From assembly GCF_048544455.1 (NCBI RefSeq), contig NC_133526.1, positions 2,000,001 to 2,064,000 of the forward strand: 64,000 nucleotides of DNA, given 5' to 3'. This stretch comes from Silene latifolia. Taxonomy: Eukaryota; Streptophyta; Magnoliopsida; Caryophyllales; Caryophyllaceae. Position numbers and translations under genes: made by a program. Positions 46,533 to 57,127 of the stretch are shown one piece after another (the first letter of the stretch is position 1; each line of letters opens with the position of its first letter). Below the pieces are notes generated by a model. It made no database searches and was not told the origin of the DNA. It saw nothing but the letters and a program-made list of their open reading frames with translations.

Positions 46533-47206
46533 AGGCAAATTTAACAAAAATAACCCAACCTTTATTATGTCTTCCAGAAATAACTCAACCTTTTAACTTA
46601 AACAATAATAATCCAATCTTTATATTTTTGTCACAAAAATATCCCAAAATCTCACATAAACTAATTTCTACCTAATATTGAGAAATGATATTTTGTAAAA
46701 AAATTTTATAAATCTTTATATAAAGTTTATTTTGCGATATCATACTTAAAAAAAATCATAACCAAAAAAATTTGAAAAATTATAATTTTCTTAGTTATAA
46801 ATGGAAAATTAACTAATAAAACAAATATATAAGTTTTTGAAAAAAAAAATAGTTTGGAAAAGATTGCAAGTTTCAAACTTTTTTAATGTTAGCGAAAATT
46901 TGTAGAGTTGATAGCCATGTTTGTGATTTCTAAATGAATAAACAGTTTGGTGAAGATGAAAGTTTGGATCTTTTTAACTTTCTACTTGATTATTTGATTT
47001 TATGTAGTGTTAATAAACTTTATATAAAGATTTATGAAACTATTTTACAAAATATCATTTCTCAATATTAAGTAGAAATTAGTTTAGGTGAGATTTTGGG
47101 ATATTTTTGTGACAAAAATACAAAGGTTGGATTATTATTGTTTAAGTTAAAAGGCTGGTTATTTCTGGAAGACATATCAAAGGTTGGGTTATTTTTTTTT
47201 TAAATT
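46533..47206. mobile_element. Long-inverted-repeat element, first copy
   Basis: The left arm begins AGGCAAATTTAACAAAAATA. The right arm, ending near 47206, is its inverse (for example AAAGGTTGGGTTATT and GAGATTTTGGGATATTTTTG). The arms are about 230 bp and cover most of the element, so it can fold on itself. No coding sequence. Possibly a foldback or MULE-type element. Confidence 0.65.
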
Positions 47207-47274
47207 GTAGGTAGGTAGGAACTCATCCTCCATATAAAAGGAAACCTTAAATTTCTCAAGAATGAGTTCTTTAA

Positions 47275-49046
47275 AGGCAAATTTAACATAAATAACCCAA
47301 CGTTTATAAAGTCTTCCAACAATAACCCGACCTCTTAAGTTTAACAAAAATAACCCAAACTTTATGTTTGTATTACAAAAATATCCCAAATTATTTCATA
47401 TGTATAACTTTTTACCTAATTTAAGATTTTAACAATTTAATGTGATATCAATACTATATATTAAATCCAGAAGCCAAAGGACTTCAATGTAATTAAAGAA
47501 AGTCATACAAATTAATTATACTATATAGTTTTAAATCAATAGCACCGTGTGATGGACCCGATTAAGGGATCTCAATGCAAATATTATATAGTTTGGGTTA
47601 AAATTAAATTATATAGAAGCTTGATAATTTTTTTAAACATGGTTAATTTCCTTAAAATAAAATAATTAATTAAGATGGTCAATTTTCTTAAAATAAAATA
47701 ATTAATTAAGATGGTCAATTTCAAGGAAACTAAAAGAAAGAAGATGGCTGGTAATTTTCCTAAATATTTATAGAAGACTAGAAGATGGTCAATTTCCTTG
47801 AAATAAAATAATTAATTAGTATAATCATGCACACTTATGGTATTAATTATTATCATCATAAAATTATATATTAAACTTAAAATCTATGCAATTTTATTAA
47901 ACTTTATAGTTTATTAGATGTATATAGATGTTAATTATTTAACATACAAAAATATAATAAGTAGGTTATAAATAATTCAAGTTAGATTCCATAATATATA
48001 ATATTGCATAATTCTTTCGATTTGATTTAATGCATATATGTAATATATTTATATAAATACATAATTCTCTTAAAATTGCATGTCTAAGTAGTAAAAAGTA
48101 ATTTCGTCAGTAAAGAAAAGAATTGTAGTAACATTGGATAAAGTTATATGATAATAATCTCACTCATTTGAATAGTAAAAGTAACATTATTATCAACGAG
48201 ATTAGTGAGAGTGGTAGAAACAACGGGAGTAGTGAAATAATCAATATTAATGTGGCAATAGTGAAAGTAACAATAATTACGGCGGGAGTAGGGAAATTAT
48301 CAATATTAATGCGGCAGTAGTGACAGTAACAATAATTACGGCGGGAGTAGTGAAAGTAACAATGATTATGGGCAAGTAGTGAAATGTTATTACTATTGTT
48401 TCATTAATAAGAGTAAAATATTAATAGCGGGAGGAGTGAATTTGTCTCAAAATTTATTTCATCGTAATTTTAGGATATGTTATAAAAAATTATATATTTA
48501 TGGGTTATGTAACTTTAAGTAATTTTATTTTATGAAAAAAAAATTAATGGTAAGTAGAGGTAGCCCGGGCGAAGCCGGGCACTAATACTAGTTGTATATA
48601 ATTGAAGTAAAAAAAAATTGTAAAACTTTTCAATTTGTATTAAAACATGGAAATACCAAAAAAAATAAAAATGAAAAAAACTGGAGCATTTGATACTTTA
48701 AAACATCAAGCTTTTGCCTTCTCCTCTAAAATCTAATTGCCAAGCAATGAAAAAAATATATAGCATGAACACTCATTAACATTAGTTCCTGATTGTAATG
48801 TACAACATGAAAAGTTGAAGAGAAAAAAAATAATGGCAATATAGAATCAAGGTGTTTTAAAGTTTTAAATTTTACATTTATGTATTTTCTGATATTTTAA
48901 ATTAGGTAAAAAGTTCTACATATGAAATAGTTTGGGACATTTTTATAGCACAAACATAAAGGTTGGGTTATTTTTATTAAAGTTAAAAGGTCGTGTTATT
49001 TTTGGAAGACTTTATAAACGTTGGGTTATTTATGTTAAATTTGCCT
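47275..49046. mobile_element. Long-inverted-repeat element, second copy, holding a Helitron
   Basis: Left arm 47275-47430 (AGGCAAATTTAACATAAATA onward); right arm about 48895-49046 is its inverse, ending TTATGTTAAATTTGCCT. The arms are related to those of the copy at 46533. Removing the Helitron-like insertion at 47448-48591 leaves an element of about 630 bp, close to the first copy in size. TTTCATA stands to the left of the first copy and to the right of this one, which may mark an outer pair of ends. Confidence 0.65.
47448..48591 (+). mobile_element. Non-autonomous Helitron-like element
   Basis: A 1144-bp segment starting TCAATACTATATATTAAATC after an A and ending in a GCCCGGGCGAAGCCGGGC hairpin, 8 bp, then CTAG before a T. 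This has the Helitron hallmarks: 5' TC, 3' hairpin plus CTRR, insertion between A and T, no target duplication. The interior has no helicase or Rep coding; it has repeated GTAACAATAATTACGGCGGG units near 48260-48370. Confidence 0.75.
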
Positions 49047-49049
49047 TTT

Positions 49050-49423
49050 CATAAACTTCCCTATTTTATAATTATTAATTACTCACTTAACTTCTTCAAA
49101 CCTCCTCCGGTCCTTCCACATGTAATTAGCTTTAATTTTTTTTTTTTTTAAAAAAAAGGTTTTCACTTGACGATAACGATTTACATCATTAGCGTAATTA
49201 AACAAAATCCATCAAATCTATTTTAAATAATGAACTACTAAATATCGTCGACCAGTTACGTCTCCACCTAGGGTAGATGTGGTGGTAGTTATGGGGAAGG
49301 TGGTAGTTCGGTGATAGAGGAGGGGCTGATGGTGGCGAATAGGGAGGTTGTTCGGTGGCTGGAGGCGTCAGAGCCCTCAAAGGTATGTTGGCGCTTAAAG
49401 GAGGTTGTATCCTCAGGTGGCGG
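49050..49423. other. Intergenic, with a GC-richer Pro-coding stretch
   Basis: The minus strand of about 49260-49423, continued at 49972-50105 beyond a hAT-like insertion, can encode Pro-rich sequence (APPLSPNYHLPHNYHHIYP). I cannot support a gene: no start, family or splice signal stands out. Confidence 0.3.
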
Positions 49424-49963
49424 CTAGGTTGCACGGACACTCCTCCTAATCGGTGTTCCCGTGTCGGACACCCGTGTCGGACACACGTCGAAACGTGTCG
49501 GACACCTGTAAAGCCGTGTCTAACTTTCATCTTTTATTTAGACCCGTGTCCGACGCGTGTCCATGGTATTTTGAGCCGTGTCCATGGTATTTTGAGCCGT
49601 GTCCATGGTATTTGGACACACCTTCAAACAGAAAGTTGAATTTAAGGTAAATGGCGTGAATTGTTATATGGTTGAATTTGTTGGGCAAATGATGTTCTTT
49701 AGACAAGTATTGAGATGTCGAAAAAAATTTGATTATAAGTTGATTTTGGTTTTAGAAATGAGAATAAGTTATATTTAACGTCAAATTTTACCTTCATTTA
49801 TTTAAATTTAATATCAAATATTTTTTCAAAAATAAAATCACACATATATTACTACAAAATATATATTTTATTAAATTTAAATAACCTGTCCCGTGTCCTA
49901 AATTTCATGGGATGTCGTGTCACGTGTCCGTGTCGTGTCCGTGTTCGTTTTTGTGCAACCTAG
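49424..49963. mobile_element. hAT-like element, CTAGGTTGCAC ends, exact 8-bp TSD
   Basis: A 540-bp element from CTAGGTTGCACGGACACTCC to TTTTTGTGCAACCTAG, between two copies of GGTGGCGG (49416-49423 and 49964-49971). Shares the GTGTCGGACAC arrays with 45690-46082. Around 49565-49615 the unit TCCATGGTATTTTGAGCCGTG repeats three times. Confidence 0.87.
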
Positions 49964-49971
49964 GGTGGCGG

Positions 49972-50960
49972 TCATCTTCTTGTGAAGGGGCATAGAATGG
50001 AGATTTGAGGATGGCGCGGTGAAGGACTACCGGTATGGAAGAGTCAGGATTGTCATATAGGCGAGTCAGGACGTGTAGAGGAGGGGCGGTGGGTGAGGGT
50101 GGCACAGTGAAGTAATGAGAAAATTGAAAACCATAGATGTTAACATGGTATGGGTAAAATGGTTATTTACACAAATAATCGAATAAATCATGTCCATAAA
50201 AAACATACCTTTATAAAACAAAGCAACTAGCAGATGCAACTCCATCTTTATCTTATTTATTTAAGTATTATATTAGCCGAGATCTCATGCTGAAGCACAA
50301 CATTTGTGAGGGTTAAATTAATTAAGTTTGTACAAATTTAAAAATTTTACATAAATGAGTTGTAATTATAATAGTATGTTGTAATGTACTGATTATAATG
50401 TTAGTAAAATTATATAAAAAAAGATTTATTATTCAAATGATTTTTAGATTAAATTATTGTTGTGTGAACCTGTTTTCATTATTAAAAATAATGATAGCTG
50501 ATTATTATGAAATAACATAATCTAATATACGATCAGTACTCTGTTATTATAACACGCATACTAGCCTTATAACGGAAACATATATAAACAATATACGACA
50601 CATCTAGAAGAGCGATTTACAAACAATTAAAAATACTATTTACCCCTATATTCTTTTTTTCTTTTATTTTCAATAGGAAAAATTGAAATGATTGATTTTT
50701 GCTCCTTATCCTTTATTAAGAACAACCTATATTAATAAGGATTAATTAACTTAACAAAAAAGGACAATTTATTTTAGAAAAAAAAAAAAACAAATAAAAT
50801 TGAAACCTTATCAACTCCAACTACCAAGTTAAAAAAGAGCAAATTATTATACTAAGGGTATATTAAGAGTGGAAAATGGCAATGTTAAGCCTATTTTTAG
50901 TTGACATTTGATTTGATTGTAATATTTTATTATATGGATGCAATCTTTAGTCAATAAATT
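49972..50960. other. Intergenic, no gene seen
   Basis: AT-rich after about 50120. No coding signal, RNA gene or clear element. Confidence 0.4.
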
Positions 50961-50961
50961 A

Positions 50962-51276
50962 AGGAGTCGTTTGGCTGATCAAAAAACTTAATTTTTCTAG
51001 TTTTTTAAAGTTATGGGAATTATGCTTTTGCAAGTTGCATCCAATTCGGGTGACTTTGACAACAGTGTTTGGTTGTAAGAATTAAATTACATGAGAACTT
51101 TCAATGACCAATGGGGGAGTATGTAAGTCAATTTCTACATGTAGGCATTGCAAGTTCATGGAAACTTTCAATTCATCCATTTTTCAAAAAAATATGACAA
51201 TCAAACACCCATGTGTTTTGTAATTCATGAGATTTTCCAATTCCTGAGTTTTTGAAGTGTCAACCAAACAACCCCT
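50962..51276. mobile_element. Harbinger-like MITE
   Basis: Inverted ends AGGAGTCGTTTGGCTGATCA and TGTCAACCAAACAACCCCT, flanked by TTA (or TTAA). About 315 bp, non-coding. Confidence 0.6.
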
Positions 51277-51451
51277 TAAAGTCATAATTTTAATGTGGGT
51301 CCACCATATTTGTCAATTAACTGAGCGAAAAAATTGTAAGCAATTCTTATTCTTTTAATTTTGTGTTTTTTTGTGTTGACCAAGAGTATTCTCTACCGAC
51401 CACCGCCGGGACAATATTTAAGAGATTGAAACCCTTACCACTAAATTTTGT

Positions 51452-52144
51452 GGGGTTATTCTACATGGTACCCCTCTATTTTTCGGCTTTCTACATGGTA
51501 CCCCTACACTTTTTAAAACTCCAATGGTACCCCTAATTGTTGTCATTATCCCTAATTGTACCCCTAAACTTTATTTTCCATCAATTAAACTCAGTTTTAA
51601 GCGTTAGGTAATGACTTGGACGCGTAACCAAACTTGCCATTTATTATCCCATGATGTAAGGACTCTATTGGGCTCAATATCCATCTCGATCCTAATATTT
51701 ATTGATATATATGGGCTAAAAAGTTTTTGACGGAAAATTTATTGATTCCTTGCCAAATTATCAAGTCCAAAGATGGATATTTTTTTTTTTTGGTCTCACG
51801 AAGCGCGCACATAGTCGCATTACAATAAGGGGGAGGGGGGATTCGAACCTGGGACCTATTGTCCACAATACCTCCGTCTTAACCACTAGACTAAGACATC
51901 CTTAGTCCAAAGATGGATATTGAGCCTAATAGAGTTCTTATGTCATGAGATGATAAATGTCAAGCTTGGTTACGCGTCTAAGTAATCATTTAACGCTTAA
52001 AACTGAGTTTAATTGACGGAAAATAAAGTTTAAGGGTACACTTAGTGATAATGACAATAATCAGGGGTACCATGTATGTTTTAATAAGGATAGGGATACC
52101 ATATAAAAAGTCGAAAAGTTAAAAGGTACCGTGTAGAATATCCC
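51452..52144. mobile_element. Long-inverted-repeat element with a SINE in its centre
   Basis: The left arm (about 51452-51690) begins GGGGTTATTCTACATGGTAC. The right arm (about 51925-52144) ends AAAGGTACCGTGTAGAATAT, its inverse. Matching inner blocks include AACTCAGTTTTAAGCGTTA and GACGCGTAACCAA. The arms are about 85-90 percent alike by eye. Non-coding. No clear target duplication. It lies about 390 bp upstream of the nucleoredoxin-like gene. Confidence 0.75.
51781..51903 (-). mobile_element. tRNA-derived SINE, exact 17-bp TSD
   Basis: On the minus strand: GGATGTCTTAGTCTAGTGGT (box A region TAGTCTAGTGG), GGTTCGAATCC (box B), a CGCGCTTCGTGAGACC tail and a poly-A run (poly-T at 51781-51791). 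It is flanked by AGTCCAAAGATGGATAT at 51764-51780 and 51904-51920. About 123 bp; complete in appearance. Confidence 0.92.
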
Positions 52145-52536
52145 TTAAAAAAATTAAAACCTTGTCTTTTCAAACTCGGGCATTTTTTTGCAAGAAAACT
52201 AAGCGAGAAACAACCACGCTGAACTCAAACAAGTACGCCGGCTTCAACTTATTATCACGAGGTGTCTTTATTTCATCCTTTTTTTTTAAATAGTTTCATA
52301 ATTTTGTCCTTATTTACAGTTTACTGATCATTGATTGTAGTAATTTCGTCTTATTTTTTCCCAATTTAGGGTTTTAGGGTTATTATTGTTTCATCCTTTT
52401 TGTGTTTTTTTTTTTTTTTTAGTTTCACAATTTCATCCTAACTATTCACCATGTGAAATTTTAGCAATCATCAACAACTACTTATTTGTTTTGTTTTGTT
52501 TGATTAAATTGAGAATAATTAAGCATCGCAGCAGAC
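52145..52536 (+). promoter_or_regulatory. Probable promoter/leader region of the nucleoredoxin-like gene
   Basis: The stretch between the long-inverted-repeat element and the start codon. The last 50 bases (TTTGATTAAATTGAGAATAA and GCATCGCAGCAGACATG) resemble the leaders of the two 5' fragments at 42.4 and 42.7 kb, so the leader was part of the duplicated unit. No clear TATA box was chosen. Confidence 0.45.
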
Positions 52537-55500
52537 ATGGAGGAACAACCACCATCGTTTTTATTGAGAGGAACTCGTTTTCATCTTCAAAAGTTCTTAG
52601 TTGATCGTACTTGTACGTATCCATATTTGGTTCGCAATGATAATCATGAGACATATTTTAATGCTAGTAAAGTGATGGAAGGAAAAGTGTTAATGCTATG
52701 TTTTTTCAGTCTGCCTCTCCCTTCAGATGCTGTTGCTATTGCCCAGGCTGTGTCTCTTGTATCTTCTGAGATGCACGCCTTTGGTGCTTTCGAACTTCTT
52801 ATATTTGTCGACTATTTAACTGACTGTGACGATGAACCTACTGCCATTCTTAACTTCTTTTCCAGTTTCCCCTCGTTTTGTCTAACTTCCATATACGCCC
52901 ATAGAGTAGGAGCCGCCATGCCCCTCGCCTGTTATCCCCATGGTTTGTTGGTAAATCGAGCCAAAAAGGTTGAGTGGCACAAACCTCTTGACTTTTTCTT
53001 AAAATATGGAGTTGATGCCTTTCCCTTTACTTCTGAGTGGCTCTCGTTGATTTCCCAGCGCGAAGAAACTGGAATGTCCTGCAAATCTTGGCGTTCCCTT
53101 TATAATTTTTTGTGCTCCTTTCCCTTAACTTTCCCTAGCGATTCTACATCTCTCAGTAAGAATCCAGGAGGCGGCCCAGGAGAAGTTACAATTGATGATC
53201 TTGAGGGTAAGTGTGTTGGTTTGTACCTGTGCCAAACGGGAAATTTGATACCTACACTCGATAATGTTCATAAAAATTGCTGTGAATTGGGCCTACAGTT
53301 TGAGATTATCCTGGTGTACATGCCTTTCAATTGCTTTGAGGACCCTCAATTGTTCCAAGACCGTATCAATTCTACTTTGAAAGAGCGAAATATATCCTGG
53401 TGGGTGTTCCCCTTCACTATCTGGGTAAGCAGAAGGCTCTCGCGGCTCTCTCACCAAGATGCAGATGATCGTCTGATAATCATAGATCCCAAATCTAAGC
53501 ATGTGGAATTTCATGGCGAAGCAGTCATACGCCACCACGGTGCAAGTGCATATCCCTTCTCTCGGGAGCTCCTGGTTAATAGGGAAGTGGAGAGGCTTAG
53601 GGAAGTAACCCTCGAGTCATTGTTGGTTTACCGCTCAGTTGATTATGTTCTCTGGATGGGTTATGGGTTTACTCATCGGGTTCCTGTCACAGCGCTTCAA
53701 GGCAAAACTGTTTTTCTCTATCTTCACTGTGCAGATGAACACTCTCGCAATTGTTTCGATAAACTCTTCTCTTATTGTCAAATGAAGGCACTCGATCCTA
53801 ATTTTGATATGGTCTTTGTTGGGTTAGATACGTCATCAATCCCAGACGTTGGACATTCTTGTGAAATGCCATGGTTGGTATACCCTTGGGACCCTAATCA
53901 CTCTGATTATGTGACAAGGACAATATTTGGAAAGGGTGACAAATGTAGTACTATTATTGCTTTCGGGAAAGATGGCCGTATTTCTTCTATACGTGCTCTA
54001 CGGCTTGTATGTTCTTCCTGCCCAGATTTCCCCTTGAGCAATAATCTGCACAATGAGATGAGTGCAGAATTAGCTGGTAATCTCTAGCCTCCATAATAGT
54101 GTCATTTATTTTATCTCTTACTTAAATGTTTCACGGTATCAGTTACTCTGTATGTCTTTACTGTTCTTTTCGTCTGTGTCTCAGTCTCTCAGGTACATAG
54201 AGACTAAGACTTGACATGTCAGTATGGGGAAACAGCCACGTTTTGTCAATCCAGGGGTTGAGAGAATATAGACGGATTTGACATCTGACAATTTTCCGTC
54301 TTGTCGTTTGTTCTTTGACTTGTTGTTTTAATAACTTAATTTAATTATTATGCAGGGAGTAAGGTGGTGTATGCTGTTCCAAATAATCTTAACAGGCATT
54401 CTATCGAATCCCGAAATCTTGTCAAGGCACTTTTTCCTTTGCTTGGAGAAGAGTACTTTTTTCCTGGTCTACCAGTTCGTGGGAGAACGAAACCAACAGA
54501 AATGCACGACTTTTATGACTGTGTTAATGAGGATGAGCGAGACCAATATTTAGCGTCCAAAATTGATTATGTCGCTGTGGGCGAAGAGTATGCGCAGTAC
54601 CCTAAGGCGATCTTCGAAAGAATTGCCAATATCGACACTAGTAATTTTGATGTCATTTCCTTCCTCTCAGCTGATAACAGGCAGTACCTGGTTCGCAATG
54701 ATGTTTGTAAATCTCAATTTGAAGTTGAGCGTCTTCGGGATAAAAAATGGGTAATGATTTGTTGCCTTTCCTGCCCCATTTATTTCCAAAGCAGTTTTTC
54801 AATGGTATATAGAGGTGTTTCGGACATCTGCTCCGAGTTGTATGATGAGTACGGTGATACTTTTGAGATGGTCTTAGTCTTTAAGATGAGTAGGGATTTT
54901 GCAGCCGATGAGTCAAGCTTCATTCACATGTTGTCTGGTTTCCCTCCATTGTGCCTTGTTGTTCCCTTTTGGGACTCAGGCTCTCGTGACTCTATATGCT
55001 GTTCACTCCGCTTTTCAAGATATGCGCTAGGTCTATTTGTACGTGCGGATGAAAGGAAGGTTATATGGCTCAAAACCATACATGAAATGCAAACGTATGG
55101 GGTAGACGCATTTCCTTTCACTAAAGAAGACTTTTTGAAAAAATTTCGTGAAGAAGGTCGCAAATCATGGAATGTTCAGTCCCTTGAGCAACTGTTTGAC
55201 TGCTCATCCGCAGAGAACCCGGGAGGTGCGAATTATTATGAGAAGATGTCTATCGCACAACTGCAAAAGAAGCTCGTTGGTGTGTATTTGTGCTTATGTG
55301 GGGAATCCATACCTATGCTTCAAGAGTTGTATGAAATCTGTAAAGCTAATAACATTGAATTTGAGATTGTGGTAGTTTGTTGTCTGTTTAGTGCTAAAAA
55401 CTCGGACCCGGAGGTGTTCCAGAAGCATATAACTAGTGCCTTGAGAAAGAGGAATATATCATGGTGGGTATTACCCTATAAGGGTTCGGTGAGCCGCAAG

Positions 55501-55701
55501 CTAGTACGACTTTTGAGATCACCCATTGAAGAGGAGTTGATCATTCTGGGCAATGGAGTTGTAGATCCCCATGGTGCATATTTCATACGTCAGTTTGGAA
55601 AGCTTCAAAAGCTGAGACAAGAGTCATCTTCAAGTGATGGTAGTGGATTTTTAGAAAGAGTCGTTTTAGAATTTAAGAGCAGATACCGTGTTGCAGTGTA
55701 A
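52537..55701 (+). CDS. Nucleoredoxin-like protein with five thioredoxin-like domains, CxxC sites mostly lost, 2 exons
   Basis: 961 residues from exons 52537-54076 and 54356-55701 (GT-AG, phase 1). Five thioredoxin-like domains at about residues 45-165, 215-343, 383-502, 640-768 and 812-928. Each has a hydrophobic strand after a Gly-Lys or Lys-Lys turn (LEGKCVGLYL, LQGKTVFLYL) and a FE-hydrophobic strand (FEIILVY, FEMVLVF). Several close with the nucleoredoxin signature YGVDAFPFT/HGASAYPFS, and domain 3 has MPWLVYPW. Plant nucleoredoxins have three such domains with WCxPC in the first and last. Here those places read FSLPLPSD, CQTGNLIP, CADEHSRNC and CLCGESIP; only domain 4 keeps a Cys pair, CLSC (650-653), without the Trp. 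It is therefore probably not an oxidoreductase; scaffold or ligand binding is inference. No signal peptide. Intact, unlike the three fragments at 42.4-45.4 kb. Sieve-element-occlusion proteins also hold degenerate thioredoxin folds, but the motifs fit nucleoredoxin better. Confidence 0.85.
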
Positions 55702-56035
55702 CTACACCGCACTTGCTGCACTGCATCCGACATGTTACAATGGAGCATTGGACTATTAGTTTGGTGATCGTCAGCATGCCTAGTTACTAATTCTCATGTG
55801 AAACGGTCTCTCAATAATGTTAATGTCGTAGTTTTGAGCTAGTATTGTTGATTATAATGTTTATTTTACATTTGTTTTAGATGGGGTCCCTTGTTTTAGT
55901 ATATGTCTTCTCGGTCTTAAAAATTTTCCCAAATTATTGCAAGGTGAATTGTTGTTTTGGGTGTAATTTTGAAGAAAACGAGAAAATGTAATTACAATCG
56001 TGATTTTTCTAGTTCAGTTACTTTGTGTTTTATTT
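55702..56035. other. 3' flank of the nucleoredoxin-like gene
   Basis: Probable 3' UTR and spacer; no coding or element signal. Confidence 0.4.
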
Positions 56036-56126
56036 CATCCATAATTCATCCATTTCGGATTTTCGTCCGTCTATTTAAATCGGGTGGATGGATATTTAAC
56101 GGGTGCGGGTGAAATTGACATCCCTA
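56036..56126. mobile_element. hAT element end fragment
   Basis: GATGGATATTTAACGGGTGC and GAAATTGACATCCCTA match the inverted left end of the hAT element at 17620-18157. Only about 90 bp is present, so it is a truncated copy. Confidence 0.7.
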
Positions 56127-56880
56127 AGTCGGGTCGTGAGGAACCTGCCTCTGATACCAAATGATGAAGCTTAAATTTAAACAAGAATGTAATTATTGTA
56201 AATAAAGAAATTTAGAGAAGATTGATAGAGGAAAAGCAAGATAGGTTGTCAAGGTAGAACTGTGATGACAATAAATCATCTGGGTTCCAAATTACGCTGA
56301 TATACTCAGAATTGTTCATGAAATTAGATATGATTAAGCTACTACTACCTCTTGATTATGTAGCCTAAATTGCCTGATTAAGGAAACCGACAGAATGCAG
56401 AAAATGACAAAATAGGAATTGATGCTCTAATGATTATTCCAAAGGATCTCTTGGTAATCCATCTGGCTGCCCATGTGCTCTAGTACCAATCATATTTACT
56501 GAGCTATCAGGTTGATTGTGTTTGTGGTTATCCGTTGCATTTCTGGTACAATGTACATTCGTAGCATTCCCTGGCATTGTTGTTAATATAGCATTCAGTT
56601 CTCCTCCTCGCTCAATTGATAAAGCGGCATGTGTATTAGATCTGTGAATAAAAATAAATCGCTCAAACCACCTAAATCAAGATAAAGGAATAGCGTGGGC
56701 ACGGAAAAATAGATCCTTACCACCACCCTCCACAAATAAACAAATGAGCTATACCACAAGACAGACTCAAGTATTATTTATTTATTGGGGGATAAAGATA
56801 GATGCCATATAAGCTAAGTACTACGAAAGAAAGATGAAAGCAGGAAAAAAAATAAGAAAAAAATATGGCAAGGAAGAAGA
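56127..56880. other. Spacer with 3' sequence of the RRM fragment
   Basis: The minus strand of about 56670-56880 matches sequence downstream of the RRM fragment at 44.8-45.1 kb (CATCTTCTTCCTTGCCATAT, CTTATATGGCATC, GCCCACGCTATTCCTTTATC), so the copied unit extends past the stop codon. A CTCTGATACCAA at about 56152 resembles an LTR primer-binding site; nothing beside it supports an element. The rest is unrecognised. Confidence 0.5.
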
Positions 56881-56883
56881 TGC

Positions 56884-57127
56884 TCACGTAGTAGCAGGTT
56901 TAGAAGGAAGAGATTTTGCCATCTCAACTTCCAAGTCGCGACCAGCAAGTTCCATATTATTTAAAGCACGTGCAGCTCTTGCAGCTTCTTCGGGTTTTGA
57001 GTACTCTATGTAAGCAACGTGCTCTGGATCAATGATGGTACACTCCACTACAGTAGCCCGAATACCAAAAACCCGTTTCAACTGTTCAACAGTGATATTA
57101 GGAAGGAGGTTACTGACTTGGACTATT
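56884..57127 (-). pseudogene. RRM exon fragment, second copy
   Basis: The minus strand reads IVQVSNLLPNITVEQLKRVF, then VVECTIIDPEHVAYIEYSKP and ALNNMELAGRDLEVEMAK, and stops after KPATT. It is a paralogue of the RRM exon at 44518-44801, clearly diverged, and has an extra ARA in the helix. The homology begins abruptly at about 57127, just before RNP2, with no splice acceptor. A truncated fragment in the opposite orientation to its relative. Confidence 0.75.

Noticed and set aside
49198-50105. Pro-rich protein gene on the minus strand
   Set aside because: The frame is split by a hAT-like insertion and has no start, splice support or known family; skewed composition alone is weak evidence.
56150-56164. 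Second LTR primer-binding-site-like motif
   Set aside because: No LTR end, polypurine tract or retroelement coding sequence stands beside it; likely chance or a tiny remnant.
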